A DNA stretch of 64,000 nt from Salmonella bongori NCTC 12419 (GTDB lineage: Bacteria > Pseudomonadota > Gammaproteobacteria > Enterobacterales > Enterobacteriaceae). Positions 35,567 to 45,192 of this stretch are shown in pieces. Where the stretch lies: the NCBI RefSeq assembly GCF_000252995.1, contig NC_015761.1, positions 1,488,001-1,552,000 on the forward strand, read 5' to 3'. A program made the position numbers and the translations under genes. The notes under the pieces were generated by a model. The model did no database searches, had not been told where the DNA came from, and saw only the letters and a program-made list of their open reading frames with translations. Position 1 is the first letter of the stretch; the number at the start of each line of letters is the position of its first letter.

Positions 35567-36443
35567 GATGATCCTCCTCGTCGTCGTCAACTTCCTTGTT
35601 CGGACCAATACCGATGTAATGGAAAATGAGTCCAGCGAAGGTCGCGATAAATCCGGCGGCAGCCAGCGGCTTCAACGCCCCTTTCCACAGATTAATTGAG
35701 GTATCGATCTGCGGGTCTTTTGGCAAACCGTGGTACAGCTCCGGTTGGTTAGCGTGATGCAGTACGTACATCACGTGCGTTCCGCCAACGCCATCCGGGT
35801 TGTAGATACCGGCATGTTCAAAGCCGCGCGCTTTTAACTTCTTCACGCGTTGCTCGCCCAGCTCCAGCATCTCTTTCTTGGTGCCAAAATGAATAGCCCC
35901 GGTCGGGCACGTTTTGACACAGGCGGGTTCCTGGCCCACACTGACGCGGTCGACGCAAAGTGTACATTTATAGACGCGGTTATCCTCTTTATTGAGGCGC
36001 GGAATATTAAATGGACACCCGGCGATACAGTAACCGCAACCGATACAGTGCTCGGACTGAAAATCGACGATCCCGTTCGCATACTGAATAATCGCCCCGG
36101 CAGACGGACATGCTTTCAAACAGCCCGGATCCTCACAGTGCATACAGCCATCTTTACGAATCAGCCATTCCAGCTTGCCGTTCTGTTCGGTTTCGGTAAA
36201 ACGCATCACCGTCCAGGACTTGGCGCTCAGATCGGCGGGATTATCGTACACTCCGACACAATGGCCAACGTTATCGCGGATATCGTTCCATTCAGAACAC
36301 GCCACCTGGCAGGCTTTACAACCCACGCAGGAAGAAACGTCAATAAGCTTCGCGACTTCGGCTTTGTAATCACGCGCCTGCGGAGGCGGCGTGATGGAGT
36401 TTGTTGCAGACCGTTTAATAATGTCCTGCGTTTCCATAGACAT
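35559..36443 (-). CDS. fdnH: Formate dehydrogenase-N iron-sulfur subunit
   Basis: This 294-residue subunit carries four [4Fe-4S] clusters; the Cys motifs are CVGCKACQVACSEW, CMHCEDPGCLKACPS, CIGCGYCIAGCPFN and CTLCVDRVSVGQEPACVKTCP. A C-terminal helix (about 255-280) anchors it in the membrane, with the clusters on the periplasmic side. It lies 12 bp after fdnG. Confidence 0.97.
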   Translation of the reverse strand: MSMETQDIIKRSATNSITPPPQARDYKAEVAKLIDVSSCVGCKACQVACSEWNDIRDNVGHCVGVYDNPADLSAKSWTVMRFTETEQNGKLEWLIRKDGCMHCEDPGCLKACPSAGAIIQYANGIVDFQSEHCIGCGYCIAGCPFNIPRLNKEDNRVYKCTLCVDRVSVGQEPACVKTCPTGAIHFGTKKEMLELGEQRVKKLKARGFEHAGIYNPDGVGGTHVMYVLHHANQPELYHGLPKDPQIDTSINLWKGALKPLAAAGFIATFAGLIFHYIGIGPNKEVDDDEEDHHE

Positions 36444-36455
36444 ATACTCGCCCCC

Positions 36456-39400
36456 TTACGCCTTCTCGATGTTAACTAAAAACGCTTTATATTCCGGCGT
36501 TTGCGAGTTTGCATCACCGACATTTGGCGTCAGGGTGTTAGCGATATAACCTTTACGCGCGACCCCTTCAAAGCCCCAGTGCAGCGGAATACCTATCGTT
36601 TCAACCTGCTGGCCGTTGACCTGCAGCGTACGTATACGGCGAGTAACCACCGCCACCGCGCGAATAAAACCACGCTTGCTGGTGACCTTAACGTAATCCC
36701 CGTTGGCAATGCCTTTCGCTGCCGCCAGCGTTTCGCTTATCTCCACAAACTGTTCTGGCTGCGCAATCGCGTTCAGCAATGCGTGTTTGGTCCAGGTGTG
36801 GAAATGCTCGGTCAGACGATAGGTGGTACCGACATACGGGAACTGATCTTTGTTACCCATCCGCAGCGCATCGTCTTCATACAAACGCGCAGCCGGATTC
36901 GAGACAACGTTCGGGTGCAGCGGGTTGGTGCCCAGCGGCGTTTCCATCGGCTCGTAGTGTTCCGGGAACGGCCCTTCCGCCAGCTTATCAAGGGCAAACA
37001 GGCGCCCCAGTCCTTCCGGTTGCATGATGAACGGATTAGTGCCACTGCCCGGCGCTGCATTGTTGAAGTCCGGGATATCATTACCTGTCCACGTTGTGCC
37101 GTTCCATTCAATGAGCATCCGTTTCGGATCCCACGGTTTACCCTGTGGATCGGCGGACGCGCGGTTATACAGCACACGGCGGTTTAGCGGCCATGCCCAG
37201 GCCCAGCCCAGCGTATTGCCCAGTCCGGACGGATCAGCATTATCACGCCTGGACATCTGGTTGCCCTGCTCGGTCCAGCTACCGGTATAAATCCAGCAGG
37301 AAGATGACGTCGTGCCGTCATCACGTAGCTGGGCAAAGCTGCTCAGCAACTGGCCTTTCTTCGCAATCAGTACCCCATTAGCGTCATAGAGATCGCTCAG
37401 CGCATAGCCGTTGTTCTCTTTTGCCACTTCTTCTGAATGCGGTTCGTCCGGTTGCTTGTAGTTCCAGCTCATCTTCAGCAACGGTTCAGCACCTTTACCG
37501 CCTTCGGTACGATACATTTCGCGCAGACGATGATAAATACCGGCCAGAATTTCGCCGTCATTACGCGCTTCGCCCGGCGCATCCTGACCTTTCCAGTGCC
37601 ATTGCAACCAGCGTCCGGAGTTAGCGATAGAGCCATCTTCTTCGGCAAAGCAGGTAGACGGCAGACGGAACACTTCGGTCTGAATCGACGCCGGATCAAC
37701 ATCATTCGACTCGCCGTGGTTCTGCCAGAAGGTTGAGGTTTCCGTTACCAGCGGGTCGATAACCACCAGATACTTCAGTTTGCTTAGGGACTGCACTACT
37801 TTGTTTTTGTCCGGGAAGGACGCTACCGGGTTAAAGCCCTGACAGATGTAACCGGTCACGTTACCGTTATCCATCATGTTGAAGTATTTAATGACATCGT
37901 AGGCTTGATCCCACTTCGGTAACCACTCAAAGCCCCAGTCATTTTCTTTCTGCGCGGCATCGCCATAGAAAGATTTCATCAGGCTGACGAAGAATTTTGG
38001 ATAGTTGCCCCAGTAGTTCACCTGTTCTGCCAGCGTGGCCTTCGGCGTATTCGCGGACAGGTAAGTTTGCAGATCCGCCTGTTTATCTGACGGCAGCGTC
38101 AGATAACCTGGCAGGCTGGTAGACAGCAGCCCTAAGTCGGTTAGCCCCTGGATGTTCGAGTGACCGCGCAACGCATTTACGCCGCCCCCAGCCATCCCCA
38201 TGTTGCCCAGCAGCAACTGGATCATCGCCATGGTACGGATGTTTTGCGCACCCACGGTATGCTGCGTCCAGCCCAGCGCGTACAGGAAGGTGGTGGTACG
38301 ATCGGCGGCGCTGGTAGAAGCCAGTACCTCACACACTTTCAGGAAGTCGGCTTTTGGCGTACCGCAGATATTTTCCACTACTTCCGGCGTATAGCGGGAA
38401 ACGTGCTGTTTCAGCAAATTCCACACGCAACGCGGATGGGTCAGGGTTTCATCACGTTTGGCATAGCCGTTTTCATCGAACTGGTAATTCCAGGACGATT
38501 TGTCGTATTGCCGCTTTTTCGCATCGTAGCCGCTGAACAGACCGTCTTCAAAGGCAAAATCATCCCGCACCAGCAGGCTGGCGTTGGTGTAATGCTTAAC
38601 ATATTCAGCGTTAATTTTGTTGTTTTCGATCAGGTACAGCAGCACACCGGACAAGAATGTAATATCTGTGCCGGAACGGATCGGCGCATAAATATCGGCA
38701 ACCGAGGCTGTACGGGTAAAACGAGGGTCAACAACGATAAGGGTGGCATCGTTATTGTTCTTCGCTTCCATCGCCCAGCGGAATCCCACCGGATGTGCTT
38801 CGGCGGCGTTACCGCCCATCACCACCACGACGTTGGCATTTTTAATATCTACCCAGTGGTTGGTCATCGCACCGCGACCAAATGTTGGAGCAAGACTTGC
38901 TACCGTTGGTCCGTGTCAAACGCGAGCCTGGTTATCTACCGCCAGCATCCCGAGGGAACGCACAAATTTTTGCGTCAGCATACCGGTTTCATTGCTGGCC
39001 GCCGAGGCGCACAACATCCCGGTGGAAAGCCAGCGGTTAACCGTAACGCCCTGCTCGTTCTTTTCAATAAAGTTGGCGTCACGGTCCGCCTTCATCAGCG
39101 CTGCAATACGGCTGAAGGCGTCATCCCAACTGATGCGTTGCCATTTGTCAGAACCCGGCGCGCGGTATTCCGGATAGCGCAAGCGGTCTTCACTGTGTAC
39201 ATAGTCCAGCAAACCGGCCCCTTTTGGACAGAGCGCGCCACGGCTTACCGGATGATCCGGGTCGCCTTCAATATGATAAATCGCTTCTTTCGCGTTTTTT
39301 GCCCCATCGCCCAGGCTATACATTAATAGCCCACAACCTACGGAACAGTATGTGCAGGAATTACGAATCTCTTTTGCGCGCAACAGCTTATAGTTTCGCG

Positions 39401-39503
39401 CCTGAGCCAGAGCCATTTTAGGTGTAAAACCCAGTGCGGCCACTGTTGTTCCCGCCATACCGCCCGCGCAGATTTTAAAAAATTGTCTGCGGCTGACGTC
39501 CAT
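36456..39503 (-). CDS. fdnG: Formate dehydrogenase-N selenoprotein subunit
   Basis: This 1015-residue periplasmic molybdenum enzyme oxidises formate and, with nitrate reductase, forms a proton-motive redox loop. The frame is interrupted by one in-frame TGA at 38916-38918 (codon 196), within QARV-U-HGPTV; this is selenocysteine, not a broken gene, and a SECIS hairpin follows. The start MDVSRRQFFKICAGG carries a Tat signal (SRRQFFK). CTYCSVGCG binds the [4Fe-4S] cluster. Automatic ORF finding splits it into two pieces. Upstream is a TTGAT half-site near 39615 that could belong to an FNR site, but I cannot complete it. Confidence 0.97.
38880..38918 (-). other. Selenocysteine codon and bacterial SECIS element
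   Basis: The UGA codon is followed on the minus strand by a stem with AGCAAG and CTTGCT arms enclosing a small loop (38887-38904 covers the hairpin GGTAGCAAGTCTTGCTCC). The GTCT loop matches the SelB-binding apex of E. coli fdnG and fdhF. Confidence 0.85.
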
Positions 39504-39768
39504 TGCTTTCCTCTTTTTTCCAGGGATGCACGCATCCAGCAAAACCTCAGTCCAGGATGCGTGTATAACTTCGCGAGGAAACTAACAGCAAAATCCATAA
39601 CTTTTTTGCGTCAAATCAATATTGAAACGTTTCCGCTACTAAATAGTCCCAATTTTAAGGTGCAATAACTCCAAGGTGTTACTTAAAAATGGCGCGGCAT
39701 AGCGTCTCCCCGGGAAGGAATGTTATAAATGGCAGTTTATTTTGCGCTGTATTGGACAATAACAAAGA

Positions 39769-40650
39769 ATGACACCACAAAAAGCAACGTTGACAGGGCT
39801 GGTTGCCATCGTACTGTGGAGCTCGATGGTTGGGTTAATTCGCGGCGTTAGTGAAGGTCTGGGGCCGGTTGGCGGCGCAGCCATGATCTATTCACTAAGC
39901 GGTCTGCTGCTGATTTTTACCGTCGGATTACCTGATATTCGCCATTTCCCGAGGCGATACCTCATCGCAGGCAGTGTGCTATTTGTTAGCTACGAAATAT
40001 GTCTGGCGCTTTCTCTTGGTTATGCTGCCACTCGCCATCAAGCTATCGAAGTGGGAATGGTCAACTATTTATGGCCCAGTCTGACTATTTTATTTGCCAT
40101 TCTTTTCAATGGGCAAAAAACTCACTGGCTTATTGTTCCTGGATTACTTATCGCACTTACTGGCGTGTGCTGGGTTCTGGGAGGCGAGAACGGTCTTAAT
40201 TCCAGTGAAATTATCAACAATATTGCCTCCAGCCCGTTAAGTTATTTCCTGGCATTTCTGGGGGCTTTTATATGGGCGGCTTACTGCACAGTGACCAATA
40301 AATATGCTCATGGTTATAACGGTATCACCGTCTTTGTTTTACTCACCGCCATGGCGTTATGGTTATACTATTTTCTTACGCCGCAACCTGCCATGACATT
40401 CAGCCTGCCGGTGATGGTTAAACTGTTTTCCGCAGCATTAACATTGGGGTTTGCCTACGCGGCATGGAATGTGGGCATCCTTCATGGCAATGTGACTATT
40501 ATGGCCGTAGGGTCTTATTTTACACCGGTAATGTCCTCCGCTCTGGCGGCACTATTACTCCGCTCCCCCCTGTCCTTTTCCTTCTGGCAAGGCGCGGCCA
40601 TGGTGTGTGTTGGTTCCCTGCTTTGCTGGCTGGCAACGCGCCGAACCTGA
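39769..40650 (+). CDS. yddG: Aromatic amino acid / paraquat exporter YddG
   Basis: This 293-residue DMT-superfamily protein has ten helices in two EamA repeats (about 5-135 and 150-290). It begins MTPQKATLTGLVAIVLWSSM. In E. coli it exports Phe, Tyr and Trp; in Salmonella it has been linked to methyl viologen efflux, sharing that theme with smvA nearby. It is divergent from fdnG. Confidence 0.92.
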   Translation: MTPQKATLTGLVAIVLWSSMVGLIRGVSEGLGPVGGAAMIYSLSGLLLIFTVGLPDIRHFPRRYLIAGSVLFVSYEICLALSLGYAATRHQAIEVGMVNYLWPSLTILFAILFNGQKTHWLIVPGLLIALTGVCWVLGGENGLNSSEIINNIASSPLSYFLAFLGAFIWAAYCTVTNKYAHGYNGITVFVLLTAMALWLYYFLTPQPAMTFSLPVMVKLFSAALTLGFAYAAWNVGILHGNVTIMAVGSYFTPVMSSALAALLLRSPLSFSFWQGAAMVCVGSLLCWLATRRT

Positions 40651-41179
40651 TCGCGATGGGCGGGCCGTTTTACCACAAAATTGACCCGCTGTAACTTGAC
40701 ACGTTCAGTAACACGGCTACGCTTTTATTGTCAGCTATTTTCATGTGCCGGGTTTACGCTTTTCTAAGAGCCACTTTTTATTACTATGAACCGGGTCTCA
40801 TCTTATAAACGGATGTAATTTGCAAAGTAGTTAAATATGTTAATATAATGATAATAATTTGATAATTTATTTATCTTTCCTGCTAACAGGAAATTGTATT
40901 GTTGCATATAATAATCTTTAGTTATTACTAATAATAAAACAATAAATAAAACAATAATCCCCTTCGTAAATATATCTCTTCAGTAAATCCCTATTTAAAT
41001 TAATATTCTTAAATGTATTAAGGCGATCTGGATCACACAAATTAAAATAATTTGTAATGTTATGAAACTTATTATTGAATTTATACCTCTCCCTCATTTA
41101 AAAATAGTCTGCCATTGACAAACTCTTTGTTTAGCAATGGTTGAGGAAACACGCTAAGAAAATTATAAGGATTATTAAA
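40651..41179 (+). promoter_or_regulatory. Long AT-rich ompD upstream region with a CRP-like site
   Basis: No gene is visible in this 529-bp gap. At 41022-41037 GGCGA-N6-TCACA fits the CRP consensus (TGTGA-N6-TCACA) in 8 of 10 positions. The 5' untranslated part of ompD is a known target of several small RNAs in Salmonella, but I have not mapped pairing sites here. Confidence 0.45.
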
Positions 41180-42268
41180 ATGAAACTTAAGTTAGTGGCA
41201 GTGGCAGTGACTTCCCTGTTGGCAGCAGGCGTGGTAAACGCAGCCGAGGTATATAACAAAGACGGTAATAAACTGGATCTGTACGGCAAAGTTCATGCTC
41301 AGCATTATTTCTCTGATGATAACGGAAGTGATGGCGACAAAACTTACGCGCGACTGGGTTTTAAAGGCGAAACGCAGATCAACGACCAACTGACCGGTTT
41401 TGGTCAGTGGGAATATGAATTCAAAGGCAACCGTACTGAAAGCCAGGGTTCTGACAAAGATAAAACTCGTCTGGCATTTGCTGGCCTGAAATTCGCTGAC
41501 TACGGTTCTTTCGACTATGGCCGTAACTACGGCGTTGCTTACGACATCGGCGCATGGACCGACGTTCTGCCGGAATTCGGCGGCGACACCTGGACTCAGG
41601 CTGATGTCTTCATGACTGGCCGTACTACTGGCGTTGCAACCTACCGTAACACTGACTTCTTCGGTCTGGTTGATGGGCTGAATTTTGCCGCACAGTATCA
41701 GGGCAAAAACGACCGTGCCAATGCTTATGAGTCTAACGGCGACGGTTTCGGTTTGTCCGCAACGTATGAATACGAAGGCTTTGGCGTAGGTGCGGCCTAT
41801 GCGAAATCTGACCGTACTAACAACCAGGTTAAAGCTGCAAGCAATCTGAACGCCGCAGGTAAAAATGCTGAAGTCTGGGCTGCTGGCCTGAAATATGATG
41901 CGAACAACATCTACCTGGCGACGACCTACTCCGAAACGCTGAACATGACCAACTTCGGTGAAGATGCCGTAGGTAACGCGTTTATCGCAAACAAAACCCA
42001 GAACTTTGAAGCGGTTGCTCAGTACCAGTTTGACTTCGGTCTGCGTCCATCTATCGCTTACCTGAAATCCAAAGGTAAAAACCTCGGTACTTTCGGTGAC
42101 CAGGATCTGGTTGAGTACATCGATCTCGGCGCAACCTACTACTTCAACAAAAACATGTCTACCTTCGTTGATTACAAAATCAACCTGCTGGACGACAGCA
42201 ACTTCACCAAAGCAGCTAAAGTGTCTACCGACAACATCGTTGCTGTTGGTCTGAACTATCAGTTCTAA
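41180..42268 (+). CDS. ompD: Outer-membrane porin OmpD
   Basis: This 362-residue trimeric general porin begins MKLKLVAVAVTSLLAAGVVNA (signal cleaved before AEVYNKDGN) and ends GLNYQF with the C-terminal Phe needed for assembly. The sequence is nearly identical to the S. Typhimurium OmpD I recall, the best single marker of genus here. The frame extends 13 codons upstream, but the ribosome-binding site AAGGATT fixes the start. OmpD is among the most abundant Salmonella outer-membrane proteins and is absent from most E. coli in this form (nmpC relative). Confidence 0.97.
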   Translation: MKLKLVAVAVTSLLAAGVVNAAEVYNKDGNKLDLYGKVHAQHYFSDDNGSDGDKTYARLGFKGETQINDQLTGFGQWEYEFKGNRTESQGSDKDKTRLAFAGLKFADYGSFDYGRNYGVAYDIGAWTDVLPEFGGDTWTQADVFMTGRTTGVATYRNTDFFGLVDGLNFAAQYQGKNDRANAYESNGDGFGLSATYEYEGFGVGAAYAKSDRTNNQVKAASNLNAAGKNAEVWAAGLKYDANNIYLATTYSETLNMTNFGEDAVGNAFIANKTQNFEAVAQYQFDFGLRPSIAYLKSKGKNLGTFGDQDLVEYIDLGATYYFNKNMSTFVDYKINLLDDSNFTKAAKVSTDNIVAVGLNYQF

Positions 42269-42293
42269 GTCTGCGTGATGTAATATATTCCAG

Positions 42294-42319
42294 GCCAGCC
42301 CATGATGGGCTGGCTTTTT
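42294..42319 (+). terminator. Terminator of ompD
   Basis: GCCAGCCC pairs with GGGCTGGC around ATGAT and is followed by five T, 25 bp after the stop. Confidence 0.88.
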
Positions 42320-42353
42320 ATCATGATGTTGAACCGGTCATAAGGAGTATGCC

Positions 42354-42794
42354 GTGCAAACGTTCACAGGATGTTGCCTTTGCGGGCAGAGCCATTTTAC
42401 CGTTAACGTCGAAATACTCGATGTCTATGCCTGCCACTGCACGCTGTGTCAAAAATGGTCTGGCGGAATCGCCATGTATCTGGAAGCCTGCGGGCAGCCC
42501 CAACTGGCCCCCCTTTCACCTGAACCGCCACATTTTTCATCCTCTTCACGCGGCGAACGCTATTTTTGTTCCGGCTGCGGATGTCCGCTGTGGTTTCGGC
42601 TGACCGATTCAGGACGCTATTTTATTCCCTGGACATTACTGGAACTGAACGAAGTTGACCGCCGTCGGCTGATTCTGGCCGCGGAAATTTATACCGAAAC
42701 CCAACCTGCTTTCTGGCGACTGACAGGACAGTACGCACGCCTCAGCGGTAAAGAAGTTGAGGAAATGGACTATCCCTGCCAGTTAGCGCATTAA
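42354..42794 (+). CDS. GFA-family (glutathione-dependent formaldehyde-activating fold) protein
   Basis: This 146-residue zinc-binding protein shows the GFA Cys pattern: GCCLCGQSHF, CHCTLCQKWSGG and CSGCGCPL. It starts at GTG (ATAAGGAGTATGCC upstream); no in-frame ATG fits. Members of this family are often of unknown substrate despite the name. It converges with smvA across one base. Confidence 0.85.
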   Translation: MQTFTGCCLCGQSHFTVNVEILDVYACHCTLCQKWSGGIAMYLEACGQPQLAPLSPEPPHFSSSSRGERYFCSGCGCPLWFRLTDSGRYFIPWTLLELNEVDRRRLILAAEIYTETQPAFWRLTGQYARLSGKEVEEMDYPCQLAH

Positions 42795-42795
42795 C

Positions 42796-44283
42796 TTATC
42801 GGCGTTGCGCTTTTGCCAGACTGAACCACATTCCCACCGCCAGTAAAAGAAGCATACTTCCGGCACTGCTTAACGCCACGCTATGTGACCAGGTAAACGC
42901 GTGTCTGGCGGCATTCAGTATTGCCTGACCCATCGCGGGCGACAGACTATTCGCCAGTTGTACCGCTTCCCCCATTGAGGACGACGCCCTGGCTATCTCC
43001 TGCGCGTCAAGCCCGGCGGGCAGACGGATAGAGGTTGAGAAACTGCGGCTCAGCAGCAGGCCAAAAATGGCGATACCCAGCCCCGCGCCAAGCTCATAAG
43101 CCATTGTTTCAATAGCGCCAGCCGCGGCCGCTTTTTCTGCCGGCGCGGCGGCCATAATTGCCGATGTGGAGGCCAGCAATGCGCTGGCGGCACTAAATCC
43201 CAGTAACGCCATCAGCCCCCAGGCCTGCCATTGTTGGGTGCTGAAGTCGGTCACCGCCAGGCCATAAAAACTCATCGCGCTTAACGCCATTCCTCCTGTC
43301 GCCACCAGCCGTAGACCCAGACGCGTGACCAGCGCGCCTGCAATCGGCCCGCTGAATCCGCTGGCAACCATTACCGGTAGCATAAATACCCCGGCTTCAT
43401 AAGGTGATAACCCATGAACAAACTGTAATTCCTGCGCCATCAGCAGTTCAAACCCTACCAGCGTAATCATTGCCGTCATTGCCATCACTACGCCACTGAG
43501 GATAATACGATGGGTAAATAGTCGCATATCAATCATCGGACGCGAGGTGGCGAGCTGGGTACGAACAAAGAATCCCAGCAGCAGCGCGCCGGTGAGTAAG
43601 GTTAGCGAGACTATCCCCAGCGACAGATGTCCTTTTAGCGCCGTTTTGGCGCTATAGACCAACAGCAAAATGGCGATAATCAACATCACCGCATGGGTAA
43701 AATTGAGCGGTTGATCGCGACGCCCCGCCTGACGTGGAACATAACGGGCGGTTAACGCCATGACGATCAGAACGATCGGTACGTTGATCAGAAAAACCGA
43801 TCCCCAGTAAAAGTGTTCCAGTAATAGACCACCGATAAGGGGGCCGAACGCCGCTCCGCCCGAACCTACCGCAGCCCAGACGCCCAGTGCCATGTTACGA
43901 TGCTTCTCTTCGGAAAAGGTCGCGCGAATTCCCGCCAACGTCGCCGGTACGATCATTGCCGCGCCGATAGCCAGTAATACTCTGGTGGCTATCAGCCAAC
44001 CGGCGGTATGCGAGAACGCCGCCGCCAGTGAGGCCAGGCCAAAGAGCGCCCCGCCCAGCATCAACAGGCGTTTAAACCCGATGCGATCGCCAAGCGCCCC
44101 CATCGGCAGCACCATCCCTGCCATTACCAAAGAATAAATATCAATGATCCACAGCAGCTCATTGCCGCTGGCACCCAGCGTCATACTCAGCGTAGGTGCG
44201 GCGACGTGCAGGACCGTGGCATCAATGGCCACAGGAATATAAACCAGCACAATAATAACTAACGTTAACCACTGACGAAACAT
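42796..44283 (-). CDS. smvA: Methyl viologen / cationic biocide efflux protein SmvA
   Basis: This 495-residue DHA2-type MFS protein has 14 helices. It exports methyl viologen and quaternary ammonium compounds, acriflavine and related cations. It begins MFRQWLTLVIIVLVYIPVAI, and the loop MGALGDRIGFKRLLMLG is the family signature. Divergent smvR with an operator between them controls it. Confidence 0.94.
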   Translation of the reverse strand: MFRQWLTLVIIVLVYIPVAIDATVLHVAAPTLSMTLGASGNELLWIIDIYSLVMAGMVLPMGALGDRIGFKRLLMLGGALFGLASLAAAFSHTAGWLIATRVLLAIGAAMIVPATLAGIRATFSEEKHRNMALGVWAAVGSGGAAFGPLIGGLLLEHFYWGSVFLINVPIVLIVMALTARYVPRQAGRRDQPLNFTHAVMLIIAILLLVYSAKTALKGHLSLGIVSLTLLTGALLLGFFVRTQLATSRPMIDMRLFTHRIILSGVVMAMTAMITLVGFELLMAQELQFVHGLSPYEAGVFMLPVMVASGFSGPIAGALVTRLGLRLVATGGMALSAMSFYGLAVTDFSTQQWQAWGLMALLGFSAASALLASTSAIMAAAPAEKAAAAGAIETMAYELGAGLGIAIFGLLLSRSFSTSIRLPAGLDAQEIARASSSMGEAVQLANSLSPAMGQAILNAARHAFTWSHSVALSSAGSMLLLLAVGMWFSLAKAQRR

Positions 44284-44298
44284 AACCCTCCCTTTAAA

Positions 44299-44332
44299 AT
44301 CTCAAAGTTGGACGCTTGTCCAGCTTTGAGAT
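44299..44332. promoter_or_regulatory. SmvR operator, long palindrome
   Basis: A 34-bp inverted repeat has arms ATCTCAAAG, TGGAC and the mirror GTCCA, CTTTGAGAT, with one mismatch pair and a GCTT centre. It lies 16 bp upstream of smvA. The inner TGGAC-N4-GTCCA half is repeated with one change at 44345-44358 (TGAAC-N4-GTCCA), giving a second weaker site. Confidence 0.75.
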
Positions 44333-44400
44333 CCTACGGTAAGTTGAACGAATGTCCAGCTTTTTGTTAAACTGCACGTGCTGGCTAATGTGGGGAAAAT

Positions 44401-44979
44401 ATGAGTTATCTGAACCGGGATGAACGTCGCGAAGTGATCCTGCAAGCGGCGATGCGCGTGGCGCTGGAAGAGGGATTTGCCGCTATGACGGTACGACGTA
44501 TCGCGTCAGAGGCTGACGTCGCCGCCGGACAGGTACACCACCACTTTAGTTCGGCGGGCGAACTCAAAGCGCTGGCATTTGTTCATTTGATTCGTACCCT
44601 GCTTGACGCAGGACATGTTCCTGCCCCCACCACCTGGCGCGAACGGCTTCATGCCATGCTGGGCAGCGAAGATGGTGGCTTCGAACCTTACATAAAATTG
44701 TGGCGGGAAGCGCAGATTTTGGCCGACCGGGATCCGCATATCAGGAACGCTTACCTTCTTACCATGCAGATGTGGCATGAGGAAACGGTCACTATTATTG
44801 AAGAGGGGAAACACGCGGGGGAATTTACGTTTTCCTCTCACGCTACGGATATTGCCTGGCGGCTTATCGCTCTGGTGTGCGGTCTGGACGGTATGTATGT
44901 CCTTGGCATTCCGGAGATGGCCGATCCCGCCTTTGCAAAACATCTCGATCATATGATTACGCTTGAACTCTTTGCATAA
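44401..44979 (+). CDS. smvR: TetR-family repressor SmvR
   Basis: This 192-residue repressor has the TetR N-terminal domain (ILQAAMRVALEEGFAAMTVR and the recognition helix VAAGQVHHHFSS) and a ligand-binding C-terminal half. It is divergent from smvA, which it represses; loss of SmvR raises SmvA and biocide tolerance in related bacteria. Confidence 0.9.
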   Translation: MSYLNRDERREVILQAAMRVALEEGFAAMTVRRIASEADVAAGQVHHHFSSAGELKALAFVHLIRTLLDAGHVPAPTTWRERLHAMLGSEDGGFEPYIKLWREAQILADRDPHIRNAYLLTMQMWHEETVTIIEEGKHAGEFTFSSHATDIAWRLIALVCGLDGMYVLGIPEMADPAFAKHLDHMITLELFA

Positions 44980-45192
44980 AGTTACAAAAAGCTGAATAAT
45001 ATTCACCATTGCTTTACAATTGGTAACAATTAAGAAACGTTATATCCTCTCTCTACTCCGCGCCCGTCTGATTTTTTATCTATTCTTTCACTCAACATTC
45101 TAAAAAAACTTCAATAAGTTCTCAAAAGAGCGCGTGAGGCTCTCTGTCCCTTTTTTGCTTTTTTTCAAATGATATACGCATGTGAGGGTGCT

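Noticed and set aside
35850..36479. Plus-strand frame of 209 codons
   Set aside because: Antisense to fdnH, whose four cluster motifs are intact; no family similarity.
38160..39326. Long plus-strand frame of 388 codons
   Set aside because: It lies antisense to fdnG, has no recognisable domain and reflects codon bias of the real gene.
36456..39503. fdnG looks like two separate frames, a possible broken gene
   Set aside because: The single interruption is TGA at codon 196, in the known selenocysteine position, followed by a SECIS hairpin.
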